A DNA stretch of 64,000 nucleotides from Benincasa hispida. Taxonomy: Eukaryota > Streptophyta > Magnoliopsida > Cucurbitales > Cucurbitaceae. Shown piece after piece: positions 13,637 to 25,831 of this stretch (positions are counted from its first letter, which is position 1; every line of letters begins with the position of its first letter). Below the pieces are notes generated by a model. The model had not been told where the DNA came from. It saw only the letters and a list, made by a program, of their open reading frames with translations, and searched no databases. Both the position numbers and the translations under genes were made by a program. The stretch is taken from the NCBI RefSeq assembly GCF_009727055.1, contig NC_052357.1:19783666-19847665 (forward strand), read 5' to 3'.

Positions 13637-14010
13637 TGCTTGCATTGGAGAGTCACTTGTCCTTGTTAGGTGTTAGGTCCTGTAAAACTTGTTGAGGCTA
13701 TCACCATGTTTCATGGTATATCCAAGGCTCTTGAGGTTGACATTTTCCCTCTGTATGGGTCAAAACTGACTCTAAAATCATTTGGAATCTTCTAATTGGG
13801 AAGGTGAGATATGTGAATGATGTTCAAACTTTCATTGATGCGATTCGGTAGATCCATATGAGTGGTTCTATCCTTGAGTTTCTTTGGGCAAATCATCAGT
13901 ATAACTCAGTTGCTCATGATCTAGCTTCTTGTGCCCATATATATCGACATTTTGTTGTGTGGCTTGAAGATCACCCTGAATGGGTAGATTCTGCTCTTCA
14001 TTTTGATTGA
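13637..14010 (+). pseudogene. LINE RNase H-like (RVT_3) tail
   Basis: After the second solo LTR the frame reads MLALESHLSLLGV, shifts to GPVKLVEAITMFHGISKALE, and ends with RSIHMSGSILEFLWANHQ, NSVAHDLASCA and VVWLEDHPEWVDSALHFD before a stop at about 14010. The N-S-V-A-H-D-L-A block is the end of the RNase H-like domain common in plant LINE polyproteins. Frameshifts make it non-functional. The LINE 3' UTR probably runs on to about 14175. Confidence 0.8.
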
Positions 14011-14189
14011 CTTTGTCTTTGAGTTCTTTCTATTTGTTTTTTTAGACAAACACTGTGTCAGTTGAGTTACGCTCGGAATTGGTTTATTGGTTTTTTGATT
14101 TCCTATTGCACTCCTATGTTTGATTTATTAGAATTTGAAATCTTTGTATGATTTGAAATTCTATTTTGATAAAACAAAATCTGTCTAAA

Positions 14190-15478
14190 TTGTTTTTTTT
14201 TTTTGTGAAAAAAACAAATTAAAAAGAAGTGAGGAAAGAAAGAGGGAGCCAAAGGGCTACAAATGTTAAGATTTTATGTTTATTTTTTATTTTTTTTAAA
14301 AAAAGTATACATAATTGTAATTAAGAGTACACTAGTAAAACAACCATTTTCTTTTTCTTTTTTCCAAGCATTCAAACAAATATGATTTGCATAAAACTAT
14401 TGGATTCCGAACGTACTTAAAAACTTATATTTCTATTTCTTTAAAATCTGAAATTTAAATTATTTTATTTTCAAACAGAGTAGAAGTGTTTTACTTAAAA
14501 ACATTCTTCCAAAAAGACTTCTAACTTCTTTTAAATTATCTTTTTAGTTATCCAAAAATAAACAATAAAAGGGAAAATAAATGTTTGTTGAACAATGGTT
14601 AAATAATAAGAATTACGCTAAAATAATCTTATATTGACTTGTTAGAATTAATAATATTACAGAATAACATCTTGACATTTAGAAAAAGATCTTTCTTCAA
14701 CTAAACATATGAGAATTCTAAATTCTCTCTTATTTAATATGTTCATTATATTGGAAAACGTTAGGGGTGTTTTGGGTTGAGTGGAGCTGGGTCTTGGTGT
14801 TTGTCCCACCAACTCGTCATGAATTTGGTTAAATAATTCGATTCTATCAAATTCAATAATATTGAAGTTCATCGAAGAACTTGTTCTTCGTCTTTTCCTT
14901 TTTCTCTCTCACTGACTAACAGCTCCAACAAAAATTATCATTAGACATGCTCTAATGACCATGCCCAATGGCCATCTTCAGAGGCAATCACACCTACTAC
15001 CACCTCACTCTGAAAAGATTCTCCCTATGACGACCACTCTAGACTTGTAAAAACTAAAATAGTATTGGATAAATTTTAATTTTCTAAATTTTAATTTTAA
15101 ATTAGAAAAGGACTATAACTAACCAGTTATATTATTTTAATTATTTATTATATGAATAATTAATTTATTTAAAATTGTATAATTTTATTTATTCTTAAAT
15201 TATTTGATAAAATTTAGAAAAAAAATCTGATAAAAATGAATCAATTAAAATTTGAAAATATGTATAACAAAATATATTAGTATGAAAAGTTATTATCATA
15301 ATATATTTATTTAAATTGTTAAGTTAAAAAAAATTAGGGAAGATGATTTAAAGGCAACTAGAGCATTCCCATATTTACCAAACAACGTAGGCAGTTATGT
15401 GTTCCTTTCTCGAAACAGAACAAACTTTTTTGGGTAAATTCAATATAACAAAGACCTGCACTCCAACTTTCCTACATT
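14190..15478. other. intergenic, nothing recognised
   Basis: AT-rich DNA with homopolymer runs and no gene. The small minus ORF at 14657-14872 has no family resemblance. Confidence 0.55.
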
Positions 15479-15611
15479 CAAGCTATTGTGGTGGACCTTC
15501 CCCCTTGAAAAATAAATTTACTATCTTACCGGCCGATGGCCCACGTATTAAATATAAACTGATGTGAGCAGATAATACATTTAATCTTAGCCAAAATGCC
15601 GAAAAAGGAAT
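15479..15611 (-). pseudogene. truncated U2 snRNA pseudogene
   Basis: This matches the first two thirds of the U2 gene at 6643-6838, from a mutated 5' end (ATTCCTTTTTCGGC) to CAATAGCTTG, where homology stops abruptly at 15479. The branch-site recognition segment has changed from GTAGTA to GTATTA and flanking bases differ, so it could not pair normally. The 3' stem-loops are missing. Homology continues upstream through the promoter, so this arose by DNA duplication and not by reverse transcription of the snRNA. Confidence 0.88.
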
Positions 15612-15636
15612 GCAATTCAATGCCTTACACCACCGC

Positions 15637-15687
15637 TTTTATACTCACCTTATCTCTTCAATTTCAAACAATTATTCGATGTGGGAC
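15637..15687 (-). promoter_or_regulatory. relic U2 promoter (USE and TATA kept)
   Basis: The USE GTCCCACATCG (15687-15677) is unchanged and the TATA-like TATAAAAG (15643-15636) sits at the same place relative to the U2 start as in the intact gene. Homology to the intact locus fades soon after the USE, near 15700. Confidence 0.75.
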
Positions 15688-15944
15688 AAATCCCTGGAAA
15701 GTTTCTTTCCTTCACACATACGACATTCCAATTTTGTTCTCTAAAGTCCTTTACATATTATTTAATAATCAAACAGTGGCTGACAAAACTGTAAAAGGGA
15801 CGTTTGAAATTAACCATTCTCAGAGTAATTTTAGAAGAGTAAAACTCTTTTTTACAGATTCAAATGACTTCGCCTTTGGAAATCTTATTTCATATTCTTT
15901 CTTTTCCATTTCACAATCCTCTCTCAAATTACTTTTTTTTTAAT

Positions 15945-16420
15945 TAAAAAAAATCACTTTTAATCCTTAAATTTTTGTGAAAGTAACAAGTTAATTCCTA
16001 AACTTTAGCGGTTAACAATTTACTCCATGTACTTTCAGGTTTGTAACAATTTAGTCCTTAAACTTTATTATATAACAATTTAATCTTCATGTTTTGAAAT
16101 TTGTAACAATTTAATCCCTCACGTAAAAAACTCATCAAATTTTGACGTCAAGTTTTATTATTTTATGATATAGACTTTGTATTTTATAAAAATATCGAGT
16201 CATTAGTTGATCGAATTCTTTATATAAAAAATCTCATTAAATCTTAACAATAATTTTTGTAATAGGAACCAAATTGTTATAAATTCGAAAGTATAAACTA
16301 TAAGAACTAAATTGTTACAAAATTGAAAGTTTAAATACTAATCATTACAAACAAAAGTTCATGAACTAAATTGTTACTTTTATGAAAGTTTAGGAACTAA
16401 AATGATTTTTAACATTTTTT
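15945..16420. repeat. fold-back (inverted-repeat) element, family 1
   Basis: Two arms are imperfect reverse complements. The left has ATCACTTTTAATCCTTAAATTT..GTGAAAGTAACAA. The right has TTGTTACTTTTATGAAAGTTTAGGAACTAAAATGAT. Both carry the repeated phrase AACAATTTAGTCC-TAAACTTT or its reverse. The centre contains a TTTTGACGTCAAGTTTTATTATTTTATGATATAGAC segment that reappears reversed at about 53100-53170, so this is a dispersed family. Non-coding and MITE-like, with no clean target duplication seen. Confidence 0.6.
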
Positions 16421-17716
16421 TTAAAGAATTATAAAGGTTAGAAAGAAATAATAATTTAGTCTTTAAACTTTTGTTAGTAATGATTTCGTACATGTACTTT
16501 TAAATTTGTAACAATTTAATTTTTAAAATTTAATAAAATAATAGTTTTAACCTATTAACTTTAGGATTTGAATTCTCATTCCAATTTCATTAGTTTTTTT
16601 TTTTTTTAATTTTCAAAATTTGGGTTGAATTTTCAAACATTCATAAAAAGTAAATAATAAAACAAATAAATTAATAAGTGAAAGCAGTATTTATAAGTTT
16701 AATTTTTTAAATAAGACAAAAAAACCATGTGATTATCAAGTATAATTCAATATCTATTACACATTTTTAAAGTCAACTCTATTAAAACCATGTGATTGTC
16801 AAATATAGAAACTTATTAGATACTATTTAAAGTTCAAAAACCATTAAACATGAACCAAAAAAGAATATATAATTATTTGATATCTCAACCAACACGTTGT
16901 TTCTATGTCAGCTCTTTGATTACCATAAATCTACTTTCATAAAATCTTTTAAATAGAAGATCAAACCTTCAACTTTAAAGAAAGAGTACATGTCAATTAA
17001 CTCGTAGTTGAACTCTAACTCTAATTACAAACGTTTGATATAATATCAAATTGAAAACTTTAGTTCATACAAGATGGAAAATAAAACTAATTTAGAATTT
17101 TTGTTTCAATTTGCTAGTCCCACCTCTAGTTCTCATATTACCTATTTTAATAGTAGATTCTTATTTCTAAGTAACAAAACTAATCGTAACACATAAATTT
17201 CAATTCAAAGCTAATTTTTGTAAATCTAAAAAATATAGCTAATATAGTTAACCAAAAGGTCTGAAGTTTAAATCTCCAACCTACGTACTGAATTCATTCT
17301 CCTCTAGTAAACAGAGGGCACGGTTTAATGGGAAAGTGTAAAAAGAATCAGAACAAAAATTGACATGAACAGCCCATCCCAACTATTGAAATCAACCAGT
17401 TGAATACAACAGAAATTAACCTACAATTTCACACCATGCAATAGGCAGAACTGAGGTTTTATGTGTTTAGAACAGAAAACATAGTAGGAAAATGAATACC
17501 TCTCTCTCTCTTCTTCTTTCTCTCTGGGGGCAAAATTTAAGATGTTCGACCGGTTTATTTGTAGAGCTAGGCGAGGTCTTCTAAGCAAACGAGACGAGGC
17601 TCGGTAGACGTGAAATTGGTACAAAAAATAAACAACGTTTACGAGGGCAACTTACGGTAATTCCAAAGATCAAGAAATGCCTACAACATGAGGATATGCC
17701 TGCTTTCCAGCTCTCC
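16421..17716. other. intergenic DNA and PHR2 3' flank
   Basis: AT-rich, with more scattered ACAATTTAGT..TAAACTTT phrases up to about 16570. The part near 17700 is the likely PHR2 3' UTR. The minus ORF at 17421-17624 is not recognised and overlaps that flank. Confidence 0.5.
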
Positions 17717-20700
17717 CTAAGCAAGGGCGCCAGTGCAAGCTGTGGCTGGAGAAGGATTGGGCTGTTTCTTTGTTGAATTGTATTTCTTGGTAATGAATCT
17801 GCAGTAGACCAAGAATTGAGTGCATTAATATAGTGATCTAAGCATAAGGGTATTTAGACTTTACCAATAAACCTATCAAGTATTATCAATATGGTGTACT
17901 TAGAATTGAGTGAAACATTTGAATTCAGACACACCTAAAACTCTGTTTGATAACAACTTCATTTTTAGTTTTTCTATTTTTAAAATTTACGTTTATTTCC
18001 TTTCAATGTCCTTACTGTGAATATCATCTTTATTAACAAAACATTTTTTAGTCAAATTTAAAAAACAAAAGCAATTCTTTTTTAAATCACATTCTTATTT
18101 AGTAATCATTTGATTTTTTACTTTTGGTTCTTGAAATTAAACTTACTTTCATCTACAAGTTTCTTTGTTATGTTAAACATTACTTCACATTTTTTTAAGA
18201 AACACTTGAAGTCTAGATCAAATGTTAAACGAACCTTTTTTTAGTTTTGAGAATATCTCATAGATAGAATAGTATTTGTAAGCTTAATTTTCAAAATCTA
18301 AAAACTTTGAGGCCTATACTTTTAATACAAACATGTATAAAGATCAAGATGAAACCGAGGGAAAAGAAGAGGATAAACAACCCCCTTATCTAATTAAGTT
18401 TTAGAAAGCAACTCTACTTAGGGTTCAAGTTGAAACTACGAAAACCAATAAAACTCACTAAATCAAGTTAATTCAATCAAACATTCTTGTCAATTGGTCT
18501 GATTTCTATCAAGTATAAGAAACAAAAAGATAGTTACTCAATTCAATTTGGATGGGTTTTTTTTGTCGGAATGTTTTGGTTCGTTCTATCTTCGAAAATA
18601 TTATTGGTTCTGGCATGGGTGTATAATTTTTCTTAAAATGACTCCGACTCGCTTAGATTCCTAACTTGAGTTGGAACAAACAATATCCAGTGAGTTAATC
18701 CATAAAATCCAGAACAAATTGAGATGCATATGTTTTGGCATTACCTGAAGAAATCCCTCCATAATAACTCAAACATCAGCCAGTTTGTTCCAGTGCCATT
18801 GCCACCATCATTCTTCCTGTTAACAAAAAAAAAAAAAAAAAAAGGTTCCCCCACGTAAGAAGATTTTCTCAATGATTAATGTGTTTCTTTAAGAACTCTG
18901 GATAGGCAATGTAGTCTGAAAAAGAAGACAAACAGGTTGGGCGTCGATATACACCTGGAAACAGTTTTATTTAATTCATCAAACACCGATCGAGGTGAAA
19001 TACAACCCATGGTTAGCCATGGAGAAATTTTGTTGGAAAAGGTAGCACCATAGATGCTACTCTGGACGCCGTTCTTTGTCGCCTTTGGTGGTTGGGCTCG
19101 GCACTCAGCTGCATATTTTTGAAGCCTATGAAGTGCTTCAGTCTCCCCTCCCACTTGAGAAGTATTGGGAGCTAGCCATCCTTCCTGTATGATGAAATTA
19201 ACAATGTTGTGATATTTCAAGAAAAGTAGAGAATACTCTCAAGATATATATTGAATGTCACAAAGCGTCTGTTTTATGTTGTAACCAAATGATTTATTTC
19301 AAAATGCACCTGCAGCAAGGACGAAAAAATTCTAGAAATCTTTTCAACTCATGAAAACTTGAGAAGGTTTCAAATTTCAATCTAGAACATCAATTTGCAG
19401 CACAAAAATCCTGAACAACTCATAGTCCTACAAAAGGCAATAATATGCAAAGGCATACAGAAACACTATTACATCTACAAGAGAGCACCATTTCCACTTG
19501 ATTCAACCAGCAGATTTTGAGTTGGTCTTGCGCACATAACAATCACGTTGAATTTTTTTTTTCCCAATGTTAGTTCCCCTTTGCCACTATGACTCCGACA
19601 AGATAATCGACATTGCATCCAATAACTAGTAGAAAGCTAAAGAATTTTCTTGTAACTCATTATCCAATGCCTCTTGCAGAATTCAAATGTTGTAAGCTAC
19701 TATCAAACAAGAAGTCATAGCCAAAATTGCTGTCGAAAGCCAATCTGTGAGAGTACTAGTTAGGAGTATATGGGTGTAGTATGATATTACTACGAGCAGA
19801 GTGGTAATTAGCACCGGTGTTAGGGATAGAAGGTGTGAAGGATTTTGGTAGTTTCCATTGAGGGGCTTTAGGAGAGAGATAGCTCTCTCAATCCTAACAT
19901 GCAACCAAATGCCAACCAAAACCCAGAAAGACAATCACAATGAAACATTTTGAGTAAAAAAACCAGATATTAAATGAGTTTATGTTATGTTCTTCTCATT
20001 TTACCAACCCAAACATCTCAGAACAGAAGGGTAGGGAACTCAAATACAAGTTCAAAACCATGAGCTTCCGGGTCGAAATTAGCAATTAGATAAACTTATC
20101 CAATCATCAAGCATTAGTTGAAATTAACTTCTCCTGCCAGTAACAAGATTACCAAATTGAACACAACAGCAGAACAATCCTCATCTTCAGCCAAAGAAAC
20201 AAAACAAAACGAAATTCAAGCAGCAATGAAGAACAAGAACAGACCTTAGACATAGCCACAGGTTGGTTAAGACCCAAATCAGATAAAGAAGGAATGTCCC
20301 CAGGCTCCACATCACCACGAGAAGGCAACCCCTTCATCTTATCCAAAGCTTCAATCGTCTTCCTCACACTTAACCCTTGAACTTTCTCTCTAAAGGCACC
20401 ATGACTGGACGGCATATCCTCCATTTTAAACGGCAAATCATCGATGTGATACAAAGTGCTTCCCCAAAAGTACTTAACCTCAACATTCTCCTCCTTCATC
20501 GCACTTTCAATCCTCTCCTCCGTCTCCATTTCATCGTGTGAAACCTCGTAGTGAGCATGAACTGCATCAGCTCCAATTTCCTTGGCCAATTCAACAAGAA
20601 CAGTTTCAGGTTTCCCAATTCGAACAACGAGATTAGAACCCCTCGCCTGGAGATTCTTCCGCAAATCCGAGACAGATTCAATCACAAATGCAGCTCGGAA

Positions 20701-21216
20701 CGGTCCAGTTTTATCGAAACCAGACGACGATTTGCCGTAATCTCTCGGATCGAAACAGTAAACAGGCAAGACAGACATAGAATCGTTATGAGCAGAGTTT
20801 AGGCATTCGTTATCGTGGATGCGTAGATCGTTACGGAACCAAACGATGGTAGCTCGACGAATTCCAGCACCATTGGAAGGCTCTGAGGGGCGGCGAGGGC
20901 CTAAAGAGAGAGGGATTTGAAGTGGGTTGGCAGCAATGGTGGATTTGAGAGAGATTTTTGGGGGACAGAGAGAAGAACAGGAAATGGGTAAGCGAGAAAG
21001 AGAAGAAGCTTGAGTGGGAACTTCATCTTTGTTTGGTTGCCGAGAAAACAACCCAGAAAATTTGGGTTGGACGAGAAAATTGGAGGGAATGGCCGTTGAC
21101 AGAGATAAAGTGAGAGAAGCGAGGGCGAGGGGCGGCGAGCGAACTGGAACGGCCGGAGATTGGTCGTCCGATGAATTGGGTTCAGAATTTTCGAGGATTT
21201 GGGAGTTGGGATCCAT
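17717..21216 (-). CDS. PHR2: Photolyase/blue-light receptor PHR2
   Basis: Four exons on minus: 21216-20245, 19184-18955, 18816-18745 and 17798-17717 (TAG), total 451 aa. All introns are GT/AG and phases match (0, 2, 2). Residues 1-110 are Ser/Pro-rich and poorly conserved. From about 121 the photolyase/cryptochrome alpha/beta domain begins: RRATIVWFRNDLRIHDNECL, VLPVYCFDPRDYG, NLQARGSNLVVR and EIGADAVHAHYEVSHDE. Exon 2 gives VGGETEALHRLQKYAAEC and KISPWLTMGCISPRSVFDEL, exon 3 NWLMFELLWRDFFR, exon 4 FITKKYNSTK..PATACTGALA. This matches Arabidopsis PHR2, which is also about 450 aa. Like it, the protein ends soon after the WRDFFR block and lacks most of the FAD-binding domain, so normal photolyase chemistry is doubtful. 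An in-frame ATG 135 bp upstream extends into unconserved sequence; the start MDPNSQ is chosen by family alignment. The ORF at 19683-19934 lies within intron 1 and is not a gene. Confidence 0.94.
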
Positions 21217-21514
21217 GATTGAAGCTTCAAAGATTGGAATGAAGATAAGATTTTGAGGAGGTTTCAAAGAATTTTGCTTCGCTCGCTGGTCGTGAGGGAA
21301 TTTGAGGGAGTTGGTGGAGTGAGGATTAGAAAGCGGAAATGTTATGTCCAAAAAGCACAGCTCTTTTTGGGGATATTTTTTTTAATAATATTGTAAATAA
21401 ATATTTGTTATGATCTAAATTCTAAACTATACGGCTGCGCCTACCAACCGTTGGTGAACATTGGTTGTCGCACTAATATATAGTTTATAGTTTAGTTTAA
21501 AAAAATATTATGGT

Positions 21515-22160
21515 TAATTATGATTAAAACTTAAATATCATTTTTGTTGTTGTAATTGGTTCAATTTTAGTCCATATATTTTTAACTATTCAATTTTAAT
21601 TCATATAATAATATTAAATTTAGTTTCTCGAAGTTGTTTTTTTTACTGAAATTAGTTAAATAATAACAATAATTTTCATGCAAAGAAATATAATATGTGA
21701 ATATGTTTTCAAATTTTATATTAAAAAATACCAGGTTTTGTTTGATAACCATTTGGTTTTTTTTTTTTTTTTTTTAAAAAAAGTAAACCTATAAACACTA
21801 CTTTCACTTTCAAATATCTTTCTTTGTTATCTACCTTTTACCAATTATTTAAAAAATCAAGCAAAATTTTGAAAACAAAAAAAAATATTTTTGGAATTTG
21901 CAATTTGGCAAAGAATTCAACTATGTACTTAAGAAAGATGCAAATCATTGTAATAAATAGGGAGAGAATAAACTTACTTTTAAAAACAAAAAATAAAAAA
22001 CAAAATAGTTACCAAATGAGGCATAAGACAACAATTTTTAAAAAGAAAATTAATTGTAGATTAGTAATGGGGACTAAATTGAAGAGTTATTGAAAGTACG
22101 ATGACTAAAATTGAACAAACTTCGAAGTATAAAGATCAAAATAGTAATTTAACTAAAACG
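21515..22160. repeat. fold-back (inverted-repeat) element, family 2
   Basis: The left arm near 21530-21600 (CAATTTTAGTCCATATA, TTCAATTTTAATTC) pairs imperfectly with the right arm near 22065-22150 (GGGGACTAAATTGAAG, GATGACTAAAATTGAACAA). The centre is AT-rich with A-runs. It lies just upstream of PHR2. Non-coding; the small plus ORF at 21824-22093 is in its AT-rich centre. Confidence 0.5.
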
Positions 22161-22784
22161 TTCATTTTATTTGAATAAGATTGAGCATTTAAGAATCTAC
22201 TTTTTCTTCACAATGAAGTAATTGCTATGCTCGTTTTGACAATAATTTATTTACTCTAGTTTAATAGCTTTAATTTAAATAATAGTTTGTTTAAGATTGT
22301 TGCTGGTGAATTTTATTTGTTAGTCCTTGAATTTTAAGGAATATGTATATTTGATTCTAGAGTTTTCAGACCATATCTTTTTAATATACGTGTTTTCTAA
22401 AATAAAATTTAAAGTCTTTAAAGTAATTATTATTATTTTAAAGAATGATATGACATTTTAAATTAGAAATTTCATTTTAAAAAACTAGAAACGGAAAGAT
22501 TCAAAACGAATGATATGTCTTTGACTATGCTCAAGTGGGTAAAAACGAAAGATTACAATGCAATGTTTTGAGGGACCATAAAAATAAATTTTAAATGTAC
22601 TTTTTTTAAAAAAATTATAAATAGACACATCTATTAAAACTAATAAATATGCACGTGTGTTCAACTCTAATTAATTAATTAGAGAAGATTTATTAACTGA
22701 TCCAACCAATATAGATAAATAAATTTACATCTTTGAGTAAATTGCATATTCATTTTTCTAACACTTCAAACATTAGCCCACTGC
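22161..22784. other. intergenic, nothing recognised
   Basis: AT-rich DNA between two fold-back elements, with no gene or clear repeat boundary. Confidence 0.5.
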
Positions 22785-23410
22785 ATGACTTTTTTTTTTT
22801 TTTTTTGAAAAAATATCATTTTCGTCCCTACGATTTGAATTTAGTTTCTATTTGATTCTTAGATTTCAAAATGTTACACATTTCATCCTTAAATTTTGGG
22901 TTTAATTTCAATTTAGTCACTAGATTTCAAAATGTTACAATTTTACCAATAACATTTAAGTTTAATTTCAATTTAGTCCCTAGATTTTAAGATTTTCACT
23001 TTTTCACTTTGTTTTTTCACTAAAAACTCATTTTCTATCTTTAATGTCTGTGCATGTTAATAAGTTTAAAATAATTAATATAGTTATAATTAATTAAGTT
23101 TCCCTGTTTTTCATCACGTTTTTAATTAAATTTAAAAATTCACTTCCTAATTATTTTAAATTAATTAAGAGACATTGATGTCAATGACTGGGAGTGAGTA
23201 TTTAATGAAAAAATGAAGTTAAAAATTTAAATCTTGAAACCTTAGGATCAAATTGAAATAAAACTCAAATCTCAAGGGTAAAATTGTAACCTTTTCAGAG
23301 ACTAAATAGAAACCAAACTCAAAACTTAAAAACTAAATGTAACATTTTGAAACCTATATCCAAAACCTATGGACCAAAAAGATTTCTCTCTCTCTTTTTT
23401 TAAAATCAAA
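22785..23410. repeat. fold-back (inverted-repeat) element, family 3
   Basis: The left arm contains three runs of the phrase TTTCAATTTAGTC-CTAGATTTCAAAATGTTACA (22850-23010). The right arm (23215-23390) has the reverse complement, with GAAACC..GGATCAAATTGAAATAAAACTC and TGTAACATTTTGAAACC. The tips TTTTTTGAAAAAATATCATTTTCG and AAAAAGATTTCTCTC..TTTTTTTAAAAT also pair roughly. The arms total over 300 bp. It ends about 70 bp before element A. Non-coding. Confidence 0.65.
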
Positions 23411-23478
23411 TTTACAACAAATTGCTATATAAAATGGATAGAAATATTTTTTTTATAATACGGAACAAAATTAATATT

Positions 23479-25831
23479 TATTATAAATATCACAAATGGT
23501 ATGGTATGTAAAACAGATACACATTCTTAGTATCAAAAAGCCAAATGTCACTCCCTCTACACTTCATGTATATAGTCATATGTCTTGTAAATGCTTGAAG
23601 GAAATCACAAACATAGATCTCCATGAGTAGCGAAAGTGGATCATTCCAAACTCCATTTAGATTGAACACAAACAATTACAGTCTAACCGGAAACAAACAG
23701 ATTATGCATCGTTAGAAATTACAGCATGCTACAATAGGATTCGAGGGATAGAGTATGTTGAAGAACCATTCTTCAAGTATCCCTCGGTCCGTCTCCAATG
23801 CTTCCACACCAACACTCGAACGCAATGAACAAAATACCAACAGCACGAACGTCTTGATGCTCCTCGAACCCAATCGAGTCCAATTCGATCCTCGAACTGA
23901 GTTTAGAACACCACCACAAGTGTTACCTTGGTATTCTCGATGTGAGAATCCAGAAGTTGTGGGCTCTATATGATCTTGGCTTGAGGAAGAGAGGAGGTAT
24001 GCGATCGAGTAGACGATCGAGTAAGTGGGAGATAAGAATACTGTCTATCGCATAGATGATGTACTCGATCATGTAGCAATGATCGGTTGAGTAACGATCA
24101 TATAGTCAACTCTTAAATGATCGTTTAGACTCTCAACGACCATCGCTTAGTAAAAACAATTTTCACTTGATAGCCCTTTTCCGTGAGAATTTTTCGAATG
24201 GATTAACTTATAATTTTGGAAAATAATTTTCCTTTTTATCTCACGATTACCATAAAACTTCCAATAACCTCCCACTTAAACGGTTTTTAGAGAAAAAAAT
24301 AAATAATTCTCATATAATTAACATATTATAAATAAATATGATAACCAATTTATCATATTATATTTATATCCTATAGTTTTAATATTTCATCATATGAAAC
24401 ATACAAACCATTCTATTTTATGGTACTTAGTACAAAACATATTTATATTAATTCCTCCAATTAATGTATCTCATACATCACACCAATTATATCACATATA
24501 ATTGAATTTCCTTTTGTTAATTTGAACACTTCAAACTAACTCAAAATCTGATTCTCAACTTGAACCCATTGAGCTACTAAGGGGACCTTATGGACTTGTA
24601 GCTTGAAGCCCCGATGGTACGTGAATAACTGACTAAACTCTTTAGTCACGAGATCCACCATCCGTTAACTGTCGGGCACTTCACTAAAGACCGACAGTTG
24701 TACTCTTCTCACTACAGATATATTTATGTGCCCATATAACCAATCCACATTGCGATAACCCTTCACAAATCGCTCGTATATACAGTTGAGCCAATTTACC
24801 GTTTTGCTCCTGTAGTTACATCTAACTCCTTAAGTAGCACTGATTTCTCTAATAAACAATAAGTCATAGTCCTACTATGACTGAGTTCTCTCTTCCAAAG
24901 AGAGGGTGTGGCCACTATGTTTAAGACCTAGAATCAACCCTTAAGGGAGCATTTATCTACTTACCCCTGCTTCTAGGAAGGAGTAAATTCCGTCTTGTGT
25001 AACTGAGTTCCCAGCTCCCTAATAAGATAAATCCCCAAAAACGTAGGTTTATTGAGTCGGCAATCTGGCCACTTTCACCCATACTAATCAAAGAACTGCC
25101 CTCATAAGCAGGAGTTCCCAAAACACTCAGGAATAAGGTCATGTCACCTATGGTCATTTTAGTTAAATGTAAGTCTTAATTATCAACGATGTTATATAAA
25201 GAGATTAATCATCTCGTGGTTCGGTCTTATAAAAACTCTTTGTATAGGACACCCCCGCTCGCATGTCTACACATGAATAGTCAGGATTAGACCATTTGTA
25301 GCACTTTACAATACTTGTAAATATCTACAAAGCAGGCCATATCCGTAGTGTCACTAGGATAAAGTATCCCTCCTTTATCCTTATACTACAGACCATTTAG
25401 GTTATTACTTAAGACACGATCTACTTGTATGTCTCACATACATGCTTAAGTCACATGAAATAACCACAGATCTTAGTTTATTGGATATGAGTAAATGCAA
25501 ATAAAATAACACTTATTTTATTAATAACAATGTGTACAAGACTATTTACAAACTACGAGACTCCGGGAGAATTAAGACACCAATCCCAACAATACTCACT
25601 CTTAGTGTCTATGTAATTCACCTCCTACTTGCCAAATTGCCTATAAATAATGGCATTTTGTGGGTTTTGAAAGACACACATTGGGCAAAGTCCATGAAAA
25701 TTGGAGAAAATGGTGAATTTAGAGAAATCCTTTATTTTATATTTTGTTAATTTATATATTATGTTTAATTTATTTTAATATTATATTTTATTGGTATTCT
25801 TGTTACTGTTATGCTTCTTAAGTTCACAACA
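23479..25831 (+). repeat. 5' LTR of copia A, interrupted by a solo LTR
   Basis: The LTR proper is 23479-23595 plus 25592-25831 (about 350 bp), matching the 329-bp 3' LTR at 44568-44896. Shared phrases include AAATGTCACTCCC, CATGTATA..GTCATATGTCTTGT and TTTATTTTATATTTTGTTAATTTAT. A minus-oriented 2-kb LTR splits it. Confidence 0.82.
23596..25591 (-). mobile_element. solo LTR, 2.0 kb, inside the 5' LTR of A
   Basis: Plus-strand termini TGAAGGAAATC and CCCAACA; flanks ATGCT (23591-23595) and ATACT (25592-25596) form a target duplication with one mismatch. On minus it begins TGTTGGGATTGGTGTC and is closely similar along its length to the solo LTR at 59830-61862. It carries GATCG/GATCA-rich repeats at about 24000-24150. 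There is no internal domain. It inserted after A, since it cuts A's LTR. Confidence 0.88.

Larger units (their letters stand above)
7270..14010 (+). mobile_element. 5'-truncated LINE (L1-type), split by two solo LTRs
   Basis: Three collinear plus-strand pieces make one non-LTR element: 7270-8522, 10532-10928 and 13637-14010, together about 2.0 kb. They carry, in order, the C-terminal part of a plant LINE reverse transcriptase, a zf-RVT domain and an RNase H-like (RVT_3) tail. Two minus-oriented solo LTRs interrupt them. Removing each LTR and one copy of its 5-bp duplication (ACATA, AGTCA) restores a continuous coding order. The element lacks the endonuclease and N-terminal RT, as is typical of 5'-truncated LINE copies. 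Stops and frameshifts are frequent. Confidence 0.85.

Noticed and set aside
17240..17290. A GTTTAAATCTCC-type segment resembling a tRNA T-loop
   Set aside because: There is no matching acceptor stem, D-arm or internal A box around it.
19683..19934. An 83-residue hydrophobic minus ORF
   Set aside because: It lies within intron 1 of PHR2 on the same strand and resembles no family.
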